In this document: positions 1 through 7,400 of the stretch, piece after piece | Layout: the number at the start of each line of letters is the position of its first letter | Numbering within the stretch: the stretch's first letter is position 1 | Source of the DNA: Porphyromonadaceae bacterium UBA7180 | GTDB taxonomy: Bacteria > Bacteroidota > Bacteroidia > Bacteroidales > Muribaculaceae | DNA: 9,509 bases | NCBI GenBank assembly: GCA_002491165.1 | Contig: DKVK01000013.1 | Span: 1-9,509, forward strand | Reading direction: 5' to 3' | The notes under the pieces: generated by a model | The model's input: the letters and a program-made list of their open reading frames with translations, nothing else | Databases searched by the model: none | What the model was told of the DNA's origin: nothing | Made by a program: the position numbers and the translations under genes

Positions 1-29
1 AAGTTGAACTTGCGAAACTTGAATAAGTT
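1..29. repeat. Cluster of AAGTT/AACTT half-sites at the left edge
   Basis: Four 5-base half-sites lie within 29 bases: AAGTT at 1-5, AACTT at 7-11, AACTT at 16-20 and AAGTT at 25-29. The first pair forms an inverted repeat around one base and the second pair one around four bases, and AACTTG occurs twice as a direct repeat 9 bases apart. The cluster lies downstream of the leftward promoter at 96-127, so it would be in the transcribed leader of a gene beyond the window. It could be a protein-binding site or chance in AT-rich DNA. No function can be assigned. Confidence 0.25.
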
Positions 30-48
30 ATATAATGTGGACTTTATG

Positions 49-94
49 GCCGCAAAATCCCAGAAAGAACCCTGCGGACAGACATTTTTGCGGC
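49..94. repeat. 9-bp inverted repeat next to a leftward promoter
   Basis: GCCGCAAAA at 49-57 is matched exactly by its reverse complement TTTTGCGGC at 86-94, with 28 bases between. It lies directly downstream of the -7 box at 96-103. If transcription starts 5-7 bases past that box, the promoter-proximal arm would be partly outside the RNA, so a DNA-level operator is as likely as an RNA hairpin. There is no U-run, so it is not a typical intrinsic terminator. Confidence 0.35.
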
Positions 95-95
95 A

Positions 96-127
96 CAAAG
101 TTACAACCTTTCGACCAATATTCCAAA
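96..127 (-). promoter_or_regulatory. Bacteroides-type promoter facing out of the left edge
   Basis: Read on the minus strand, TTTG (127-124) is followed after 20 bases by TAACTTTG (103-96). This matches the Bacteroidota housekeeping promoter pattern of a -33 TTTG and a -7 TAnnTTTG separated by about 19-21 bases. Transcription would start near position 90 and run leftward into a gene beyond the window. It lies downstream of the stop and the 3' hairpin of the LRR gene, so it marks the start of a separate unit. The match is to sequence only. Confidence 0.55.
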
Positions 128-189
128 TAAATCTTACGAAATTTCAAATTAAGCTCTGAAAAAGAGACAAACACCCCTGCAATGTCAAG

Positions 190-227
190 GAGAGGATGCC
201 TCCCTTCGATAAGGGAAACATCCTCTC
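190..227 (-). terminator. Strong hairpin after the LRR gene, candidate 3' end
   Basis: GAGAGGATG (190-198) pairs perfectly with CATCCTCTC (219-227), and inside it TCCCTT (201-206) pairs with AAGGGA (211-216) around the loop CGAT, leaving only a small CC/AA interior loop. It begins 57 bases after the stop codon of the 1274-residue gene and before the next leftward promoter, which is where a 3' end is expected. No run of U follows on the leftward transcript, so this is not a textbook intrinsic terminator. It may be a weak or factor-assisted terminator or a 3' stabilising stem. Confidence 0.45.
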
Positions 228-283
228 GGGTCATAAGGTTCAAGCCTCCGGCGTTAACTTATCGTTAAAGCCCGGACTGGGGA

Positions 284-3200
284 TTAGCGGCGGATAAGGC
301 GCTTGGTGGTGGCGGTGCGTCCGTCGCTGTAGCGGCTTACTACGATGTTTATGCCCTCGAAGGGCACGTGGCTCTTCTGTCCGGCGGCGTTGTAGTAGAT
401 CACTTCGACGGGTGTCTCGCCGAATACGGAATCGATGCCGACGGTGACAGGCAGGTCGAAGGTGAAAGAGAGCACGGCGTTGTCGGCGGCGCCGAGCGAG
501 CCGGTGCCGGTGGCTGCGGCGAGGCGCCACGGGCCGAAGGTGATGTTGCGGGCGTCGGCCACGAAGGTAGTTGTCACAGCCTCCCCGTCGGCGTTGCGCA
601 GGTAGTAGGATTTGCCGTCATAGCGGGCGGCTGCGGAGTCCTTGTCGAGCGACCATCCGCCGGGGATTGCCGTCATCTTGACGGCGGCGATACCAGCCCA
701 GTTGTAGAGCATCACACTGTTGTCCGGCTGCACTTCGGCATAGAGGTTGACGGTAGTTTCGTCGGCGCGTGTGCCCGTGCCGTAGGTCATCGTGGCGTTG
801 CCCGGCACGAAGGTGCTCGTCATGTTCTCAGTGTAATAGGTGCCGAGGTTTTCGGTAAAGGTGTAGGGCACGCGGATGAGGTTCCAGGGCTGGAGCGTCA
901 GCGTGGTGCCGTCGTAGGTTCCGGCCACATATGTGTTGCTGATGGCCATAGGGTTGCCGTCGGTGTTGTCGGCGTTCACAATCATCAGGTAGTTGTAATC
1001 CTCGTCGGTGCCGCAAACCTGCGGGAAAACCTTGACGTTGCCGTCGGCGTCCACCGAGCAGGCCAGGTTGACACCCGTGCCGTTGAAACCGACTATGCGG
1101 AAGGCTGTCTGCTGGTCGTTGGTCCATTCTATGGAGGTCGAGGCGGTGTCGTAGATGGCGTCGCCGGCGCGGTTAATCTGGATGTTGAGCGATGTTAGCG
1201 ACGTTTCCGGCTCTTGGTCATAGTCGGCGGTAACGTACCATCCCTTGCCCTCGGCCACCGAGATGTCGGCGTCCTTGGTGCCGGGCATGAAGCTGACGTT
1301 GAGCTGGCGCAGGAACCCGGTGGTTTCGGTGGGCGTCACGTTGCTGACGTCGGGGAGGGCGGCGAGCAGCGAGTTGAGGGTCGCGGCGTCAAGCTTGTTG
1401 CTCTGGAGCAGGAGTTCCTGCAGGCCGGTGTTGGCCGTAACGTCGAGGGCCGTCAGGGCGTTGCCTTGCGCTTCGAGGCGCTGAAGGTAGGTGTTGTGCG
1501 AGATGTCAAGCGTCGAGAGACGGTTGTTGCCCACGAAGAGGCCGTAGAGATAGGCGTTCCGGCTGAGGTCGAGGGCCGTCAGCGCGTTGTTCTCCAAATG
1601 GCATTGGCTCAGGTAGCTCATCGCCGAGACGTTGACTTCGGTGAGGCCGTTGCCGCTAAGGTCGAGCGAGCTTACGGAGCTGTTGCCGGACAAGTCGATA
1701 GAGGAGATATGGTTGCCGCCGGCATTGAGGATGCTCAGCGAACGCTGTGCCGTGACGTCGAGGGCCGAGAGGTTATTGTTGTTGACGTTGAGCCAGCGGA
1801 TGTTCGGGTTGGCCGAGATATTGAGCTCGCTGAGCTCGTTGTCCTGAAGGTAGAGGCCGGTGAGCGTGGGCACGGTGCTCACGTCGATTGAGGCAATCCG
1901 GTTTTCTGCCGCGCTGAAGGTTTCGAGCGCGGTGCACGGGGAGAGGTCAATGGCGGTAAGCTCGTTTTCGTAGAGCGAGAGGTCCGTCAGCGCCGTCATG
2001 CCCGTAAGGTCAATGGCGGTCAGCTTGTTGCCGTAGAGGCTCAGCTCTTCCACGCCGCCGAGGCCGGTGACGTCGATGGCGGTAAGCTCATTGTTCGAGG
2101 CGTCCACTTCGTAGAGGGTGGAGTGCTTAGGCAGGGTGAGCGAGGCGATATGGTTGTCGGCCACGTCCACTTTCGAGAGCGCGGACATTGCGGAGCAGTC
2201 GATGGCCGAAGCGATGGCGTTCTCATGCACGTCGAGCACGGTGAGAGCCGGGCAGCCGGCAACGTCGAGCGATGTCAGGGCGTTCTGCTCGGCGTAAAGA
2301 CCGGTGAGCGACGGATGGTTTCCGAGCGTGAGCTGCGACAGGCCGTTCTGGCCGAGCATCACGCGGATGAGCTTCGAGGCGCGGGAAAGGTCGGCGCCGA
2401 TGATGTTCTGCGACGGCGCCTGAAGCACTATCACGTCGTCGCCGTAGACGCGCACGGTGTTGCCGGTCAGCGCGTGGGTGTAGTAACCCTGCGCGGTGTA
2501 GGAAACGGGGTTGCCGTCGCCCCAGTCGATGGTGAACTCATAGCCGGTGGCGCCGCCGATGCCGATGCGTGCCGACTCGGTGCCGGGGGCGAAGGTCAGC
2601 GTGATGGTGGGCACTGCTGCCGCACCCTGGTATTCGTAGGCGCCGGTGTCGATCGATGAACCGGAGACGCGGGGATTGCCGGCCAGGTCGGTGCCGGAGG
2701 TGAATCCTTCAAGCGGCGTGCCGCCGTCGATGAAGGCACTGCCCGGTGCCAGCGAAAGGTCGGCGCTGCGAAGGAGGGTCTCCTGCGCTTCCGTGGTGGG
2801 ACGGCCGGCGAACGACGGCATAGACATGAAGTTGTCGGCCGCAGTCGCCACGTCGCTGATGCAGTTATAGAGGCCGGTGGCGTTGGTGGTCAGGTTCTCC
2901 TGGCCTTCGAGGCGCGAGGCGTTGTTGACAATGGTGCTGTTGATGATGCGTCCGCCGACGACGTAAGCGCCGCCCCCCTTGAAGGCGGTGTTATTGAACA
3001 GCGCGCAGTTCACGGCGTCGCCGCTCTCAATCCACAGACCGCCACCGCCAAGGAGGCTGTTTTCCTGCGTGTATTCAGTGGCGTCGGAATAGCAGCCACG
3101 CACCAACGCACGGCGCAACGTACCTTTATTATATACGCCGCCGCCCTGGATGCTGCGGCAGTCGAAGACGCGGATGTCCTCCACAGTGGCGCCGTTGTTG

Positions 3201-4108
3201 TAGACGGCACCGCCGTTGCCGGCATAGCAGCGCTCGAAAGTGCAATCGGTCAGAGTGCCGCCCTGCATGTAGGCGCCGCCTCCTTCATCGGTGGCCACAC
3301 AGTCCACGAACGTGCAGCCGCTGATGATGGCGTTCTTGGCGTAGACGCCGCCGCCCACACCGCGACCGTAGGAGGAATGGCAATAGGTAGAGGCTATGTA
3401 GCAGTCGGTCATCGTGCCGCCGTCCAGGTAGACGGCGCCGCCGTACGAGTTGCTGTCAGTCATTGACTCGTTGGGGAAGTAGCTGGAATTCTCAAGGATG
3501 CGGCAATTGCGCAGGTCCACCGTGCCGAGGGCGTAGACGGCGCCGCCGTGTGCCTTGGCCTGATGGATGTTGGCGTTGCCGCCGCGTAGCGTGAAGCCGT
3601 CGATGACGGTGGGCTGCGTCATCTGCGCCGCACAATACAGCACGTGAGTGGAGTTGTTCTTCGTGCCGGTGACATTGTTGGAGCTTTGTTCCCACGTCCA
3701 GCGGCAGGAGGAACCGCTGTCAATAGTGCGCGTCCACACGTCGGGGGTGTCGTCGTCGGCGTCAAGGATGGTGGCATTGGCGAAGTCGTAAGCCTCGGCG
3801 CCCTTCTGACGGTCGGCAAGCGACGACTCCGTGCCGGCGAAACCGCCGTAGAGCGACACGCCGTCCTTGAGGATGAAAGCCTTAGACGTCAATTTGTTGG
3901 ATTTGATGAGCGAAGTCGGGGCGTATGTGCCCGCCTTGACCCAAATCTGGTCGCCCGCCTGCGAGGCGTCGATGGCGGCCTGGAGGTCGCCGCCCGCGTT
4001 CTGCCATGAAGAGCCGTCGCCGGTGCCCGAAGGCGTGACGTAACGGACAGTGGCACCGGCACTCAATGCCAGCGCCAGCGTCATGGCCGCAGTAATAAGT
4101 TTTTTCAT
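284..4108 (-). CDS. Secreted beta-helix / PKD-like / leucine-rich repeat surface protein with T9SS-type tail
   Basis: A 1274-residue exported protein with no recognised enzyme domain, probably a surface binding protein. Residues 1-19 (MKKLITAAMTLALALSAGA) form a Sec signal peptide. Residues 22-65 are the usual opening of choice-of-anchor Q / Pmp-like beta-helix proteins (YVTPSGTGDGSSW, then GDQIWVKAGTY). Eight GG[AG][VAL][YW] turns follow at 188-382, and the helix closes with the anchor Q signature at 452-493 (LAPGSAFIDGG, DLAGNPR, DTGAYEY). Residues 500-568 are PKD-like (IDWGDG at 527-532). Sixteen 21-residue LRRs span 580-920 and end in a cap (FMPGTKDADIS, GKGWYV). Residues 970-1225 are a beta-rich region I cannot assign. 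The last 43 residues (VIYYNAAGQKS, then GINIVVSRYSDG, ending KRLIRR) resemble a Bacteroidales T9SS sorting tail. The ATG at 4108 directly precedes the signal peptide. A terminator upstream separates the gene from the 1495-residue gene, so it should have its own promoter. Coding reality is certain, domain calls are good, and the biological role is inferred. Confidence 0.95.
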   Translation of the reverse strand: MKKLITAAMTLALALSAGATVRYVTPSGTGDGSSWQNAGGDLQAAIDASQAGDQIWVKAGTYAPTSLIKSNKLTSKAFILKDGVSLYGGFAGTESSLADRQKGAEAYDFANATILDADDDTPDVWTRTIDSGSSCRWTWEQSSNNVTGTKNNSTHVLYCAAQMTQPTVIDGFTLRGGNANIHQAKAHGGAVYALGTVDLRNCRILENSSYFPNESMTDSNSYGGAVYLDGGTMTDCYIASTYCHSSYGRGVGGGVYAKNAIISGCTFVDCVATDEGGGAYMQGGTLTDCTFERCYAGNGGAVYNNGATVEDIRVFDCRSIQGGGVYNKGTLRRALVRGCYSDATEYTQENSLLGGGGLWIESGDAVNCALFNNTAFKGGGAYVVGGRIINSTIVNNASRLEGQENLTTNATGLYNCISDVATAADNFMSMPSFAGRPTTEAQETLLRSADLSLAPGSAFIDGGTPLEGFTSGTDLAGNPRVSGSSIDTGAYEYQGAAAVPTITLTFAPGTESARIGIGGATGYEFTIDWGDGNPVSYTAQGYYTHALTGNTVRVYGDDVIVLQAPSQNIIGADLSRASKLIRVMLGQNGLSQLTLGNHPSLTGLYAEQNALTSLDVAGCPALTVLDVHENAIASAIDCSAMSALSKVDVADNHIASLTLPKHSTLYEVDASNNELTAIDVTGLGGVEELSLYGNKLTAIDLTGMTALTDLSLYENELTAIDLSPCTALETFSAAENRIASIDVSTVPTLTGLYLQDNELSELNISANPNIRWLNVNNNNLSALDVTAQRSLSILNAGGNHISSIDLSGNSSVSSLDLSGNGLTEVNVSAMSYLSQCHLENNALTALDLSRNAYLYGLFVGNNRLSTLDISHNTYLQRLEAQGNALTALDVTANTGLQELLLQSNKLDAATLNSLLAALPDVSNVTPTETTGFLRQLNVSFMPGTKDADISVAEGKGWYVTADYDQEPETSLTSLNIQINRAGDAIYDTASTSIEWTNDQQTAFRIVGFNGTGVNLACSVDADGNVKVFPQVCGTDEDYNYLMIVNADNTDGNPMAISNTYVAGTYDGTTLTLQPWNLIRVPYTFTENLGTYYTENMTSTFVPGNATMTYGTGTRADETTVNLYAEVQPDNSVMLYNWAGIAAVKMTAIPGGWSLDKDSAAARYDGKSYYLRNADGEAVTTTFVADARNITFGPWRLAAATGTGSLGAADNAVLSFTFDLPVTVGIDSVFGETPVEVIYYNAAGQKSHVPFEGINIVVSRYSDGRTATTKRLIRR
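1349..2371 (-). repeat. Sixteen-unit 21-residue (63-bp) leucine-rich repeat array
   Basis: The repeat asparagines of the NxL/NxI motif fall at residues 588, 609, 630, 652, 673, 694, 715, 736, 757, 778, 799, 820, 841, 862, 883 and 904 of the 1274-residue protein. Every step is 21 residues except one of 22 (630 to 652). Typical units are LTGLYLQDNELSELNISANPN and LTDLSLYENELTAIDLSPCTA less one residue, that is LxxLxLxxNxLxxLDLxxNxx. This is the 21-residue bacterial class sometimes called IRREKO LRR, shorter than the 22-24 residues of most LRRs. At the DNA level it is a degenerate 63-bp tandem array. Such arrays fold as solenoids that bind proteins or glycans. Confidence 0.9.
2963..3547 (-). repeat. 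Eight glycine-turn repeats of the beta-helix domain
   Basis: In the 1274-residue protein the short motif GG[AG][VAL][YW] recurs at residues 188, 223, 252, 276, 299, 322, 355 and 378, at intervals of 23 to 35. Most copies are followed by an NC/DC/GC-type element, for example LRNCRILEN, LTDCTFERC and VNCALFNN. This resembles the GGAI and FxxN repeats of chlamydial Pmp proteins and related beta-helices. Variable repeat spacing suggests loops of different length on one face of the helix. The cysteine-rich turns could stack in the helix core. Confidence 0.8.
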
Positions 4109-4264
4109 GTCGTGTATAGGTTTAAATGGTTAGAAGGAAGCGGAATCAAAAAAGGCCTAAGCCGCGGGCGCCGGGCTTCCCCGGACAGATAAGCCACCTG
4201 AAATAGCTAAGTTAGCCCAGCCGCCAAAACAGCCTAAGCCGCTGCCAAAAAGCAACAGGCCCGT
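4109..4264 (-). other. GC-rich leader of the LRR gene with short repeats
   Basis: This is the stretch between the candidate promoter and the start codon, about 150 bases of likely 5' untranslated RNA. It has no open frame worth reporting. GCCTAAGCCGC occurs twice (4155-4165 and 4232-4242), the palindrome GCTAAGTTAGC sits at 4206-4216, and CCGGG (4171-4175) can pair with CCCGG (4180-4184). On the leftward RNA a run of six or more U follows the copy at 4155-4165 (plus-strand A run 4148-4153). That would fit a leader fold or attenuator, but no known riboswitch is recognised and no strong stem directly precedes the U-run. Confidence 0.4.
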
Positions 4265-4272
4265 CAAAGTTA
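4265..4272 (-). promoter_or_regulatory. TAnnTTTG box upstream of the LRR gene
   Basis: Minus-strand TAACTTTG matches the Bacteroidota -7 consensus. A TTTG -33 box is missing at the expected 19-21-base spacing (the nearest, 4309-4306, is 33 bases away), so this is a weaker or activator-dependent promoter if real. Support comes from the surroundings: the plus-strand sequence CAAAGTTAACTAAAATTTC matches the promoter region of the neighbouring 1495-residue gene (CAAAGTTAACCAAAATTCC), with only two differences in the first 18 bases. It lies downstream of that gene's terminator, where a new promoter is needed. Confidence 0.55.
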
Positions 4273-4351
4273 ACTAAAATTTCTAAATAAATCACCCTTC
4301 CCCGTCAAAATATTCACTCAAACCTTTATTTTCGCCAAATGGCAGGTCCTC

Positions 4352-4386
4352 AAAAAAAGCAGCCGGGTGTTCGGCCCGGCTGCTTT
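4352..4386 (-). terminator. Intrinsic terminator of the 1495-residue gene
   Basis: On the leftward transcript a perfect 12-bp stem AAAGCAGCCGGG / CCCGGCTGCTTT (arms 4375-4386 and 4356-4367) encloses a 7-base loop and runs straight into seven U (4352-4358). It starts 19 bases past the stop codon of the 1495-residue gene. This is a textbook Rho-independent terminator. It implies that the two large genes are not one simple operon. Confidence 0.94.
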
Positions 4387-4405
4387 CAGGTATTGGGATG
4401 GAGTT

Positions 4406-7400
4406 TTATTTTACTATGGTTTTGTGGGTTCGGGCGCCAATGGTGACGAGGTATAGGCCGGGGGCGAGGGGGAGCGTCTCCCGGTCGGCCGCCAGGCGGC
4501 GCGCCGTTACCGTGACGCCGGCGGGGGTCGCTACGGTCAGTGTCCGGCCGGCGCCGCCGGTTACGGTCAACTGTCCCCGGCCGCCGGTTACGGTTATCCG
4601 CGAGGTGGCAAGGTCGGGAATTGAGGTGCTCTTGAACTCGTAGGGGGCCGACGGAGCGGCTTCCCCTTTGTCGTAGACTGCCGTAACGGTGTATGAGTAG
4701 TCTCCGGCGGGGAGCGGTTCCGGTTCGGTGAAGGCGGGTTCCGTGACGGTGGCTATCGGGCGTCCGTCGCGGCTTACGCTGTATCGGGCGGCGGAGAGCG
4801 AGGGAACGCTCATGTCGTTGTAGCAGACATCGTCCACGAAGAGAGCGAAGGCATTGTCGCTGACGCATTCGATGGCGAAACGGCGTGCGCCCTCGGGCAG
4901 CGAGTAGCTGTAGCGCGTCCAGCTTTCACCGACCTCCACGTAGGGCTCCTGCGAGAGCGGGGTGAAGTCTTCGGGCACGGTGGAGCCGGTGGACCAGAGG
5001 AAGCGCATCCGCTCGGGGGCGGTGCCCTGTGCGGTGAAGGCCTTTGCCCAGAAGGCGACGGTCTGCGGGCGTCCGTTGAGCATCGGCGAGATGGCCCAGT
5101 CGGCGTTGACGTAGTTGATGGAGGCTGAGGCCATGAGCATCTTGTTGCCGGAGTGCGGGGTGCCTTCGGGCCAAATGTTGATGCCCAATTCGTCGGCGTC
5201 CATCACGAGCCATGCCTTGGGGTCGGAGCAGTTGGGGTAATTGTCGAGGATTCCGGGCACGGAAGCGCCGGAGATATAATAGGTGACGTCGTGGTCGCGG
5301 TCGGCCATGAGCCAGTCGCCGATTCCGGCGATGCTCCATGCCTTGTAGCTTTCGAAGTCGTCGGTGACGGCGCCGTTGAGCGCGGCGTCGGTCCAGGAGA
5401 GCGTCAGGCGGTTGTCCTCGCCGACTTTACCCGTTATTGCCCCTACGGCGGGAAACTTCGGCTCGACGGCCCGGACGGAGGCTGTCAACGTGTTGTTGTC
5501 CGGAACTTCGTCATCCGGGGCCGTTACCGTTGCCTTCACTTCGTAGGTTCCTGTTTCCGCGAAACTTACAGCAGTTTCCACGGTTGCTTTCTGCCCGGCT
5601 TCGAGCGCGGGTACGGGGAGCTGCTTGCCGCTGACCGCCACGGTGGCGCCGGAAAGCGGTGTGTTGCCGTAGTTTACCACCGTTACGGCTACGGGCATCT
5701 CCTCTCCCTTAGCCACGAAGGGGGGCACCGCGAGGGCGGCGAGGGCGGCGTCCGCGGTGCGTCCGCGGTAAATCTCGAAGTCGTCGAGGTAGATGTCTGC
5801 GCCCCCGGCGGTCACTCCCTTGAAGGCGAAGCGGTACCAGTCGGCCTGCGGCAGCCCTTCGAGCGCGATGGTGTATTTGGCCCAGCCGGTGGTGCCGTTG
5901 TCGCGCTGATATACCGGTGATATAGGCAGGAAGTCACCGTCCCCGGCGGCTACGTATAGCTGCATGGTTTCGGGTGTGGTGATTCCATCCAAATGGCTGT
6001 GATATAGGGCGAAAGCCACGGTGGGATGCTGTATGCCGGCGAGGGAAACCTTAGGCGACATCATCCAGGAGCCGACGCCTTCGATATTCTCGCCGGCGCT
6101 GTGGAAGGTGGCGAGGCCGGAGTCACCGTTATAGTCGGCGGCGGCGGGGTTGTGGCCTGTGGCGTCAAGCGTCCATGCGGAGGTTATCGGGCGGTCGGTG
6201 ACCGACATCCAGGGCGACAGCGTCATTCCGGCGTTGGGGAAGGTCTCGCGCAGCGGCGCAGCGTAGGGCTTGCCTATGAGGATGTAGTTCGACTCTATGG
6301 CGCGTCCGGCGTTGCCGCCGGCGTAGGGGAAGACGGCGTATGATACCGGCGTCTGCGAGTCGGCGGGGAGGGAGAGCGAGGAGTCGACGGCCGAGGTTTC
6401 GGTGATGGCTTCGGCTATGGCTTCCATCTCTCCGAAGTAGCGGTAGACGGTGTATGTGAGCTTCGAGGCGTCGAACCATCCGCCGTTGCGGCCTGTGACC
6501 GGGGCTTCCCATGTCAGCGACGGATGGCCGTCGGCGGTTTCGGTGAGCTTCAGGTTCAGGACGGCGTCCGGGACGTCGGTGCCGATGAAGGCGGAGAGAC
6601 GCGTTTCCGGGCCGTCGCCGGCATCGTTGCTGGCGTAAGCGTAATATTGGTACGTGCCGTCGGTGGTAACGGAGGTGTCTTGCGCGGTGAGCGCAGCGCC
6701 GGGTGCCGGATTTTCAAAACGAGCCACGGCCTCGGGGCGGTCGCTGCGCATCACCGTTATGCTGCTCAGGGCCGCGAGCGGCTTTCCGTCGCTGTCGCGC
6801 TCCGGGGCTTTAAGCGAAATAGTGGCGCCCAGTGCGCCCCGTTCGCCGGGAGTGACGATGAAATCACTGACTTCGGCCGGAATGTTGCTGTCGAGCATCG
6901 AGAGGGAGATGTTGTCAAGCTGGAGCATATATTTCCACGGGTCGGAGGTTTCGTGGAAGCCGAGATGGAACGTACCGTCTTCTTCAGCACTGAATACCAG
7001 CGTGTTGGTCTCCTCCTGCGTGTTGAGGATGTCGGGATGCGCGGCCAGTTCGCGCGTCATGGCGGCGGCGGTCTGCGCTTTGCCGAGATGCACGGAGAAG
7101 CTTTCGGCATAGTTCTTCTGACGGATGCGGAAGGAGTACGAGAGCTTGTATTTCTTACCTTTCTGTAGCGAGAAGGCCGGCGAGAAGAGCCAGTCATCCC
7201 CCTCCAGATGGTTGTCGTCGTAGGTGTAAACTGCCGATTTCGAGGAGGCCTCGTAGCTCCAGGTGGAGCCGCCGTTGGCGTTGAGCACGGTCCAGAGGTC
7301 GAAGTCGTCCTCGGTGTCGAAGCTCTCGGTGAAGGGGAGCGTGAACTCGGCGCCTATGGCCAGTTTGTTGGAAGCCGCCGGGGCACTTGTCCCCGCACTG

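Noticed and set aside
28..243. 71-residue minus-strand frame at the left edge
   Set aside because: It contains the 3' hairpin (190-227) and a good promoter (96-127), shows no family motif, and its composition is that of intergenic DNA.
368..1198. Long plus-strand open frame (276 codons) opposite the LRR gene
   Set aside because: It is antisense to a certain gene, rich in Val/Gly/His/Arg as expected from mirrored GC-rich codons, and shows no domain or signal. The same applies to the other long plus-strand frames at 1214-1891, 2123-2659, 5153-5920, 6524-7168 and 7208-8194.
1349..2371. 63-bp tandem periodicity as a DNA satellite or CRISPR-like array
   Set aside because: The periodicity is explained by the 21-residue leucine-rich repeats of the encoded protein, and the units are degenerate with no spacer structure.
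4386..4868. Arginine/histidine-rich minus-strand frame overlapping the end of the 1495-residue gene
   Set aside because: It is a shifted-frame shadow of the real gene with low-complexity R/H/P content and runs through the terminator stem. The similar frames at 7194-7694 and 7791-8444 are rejected for the same reason.
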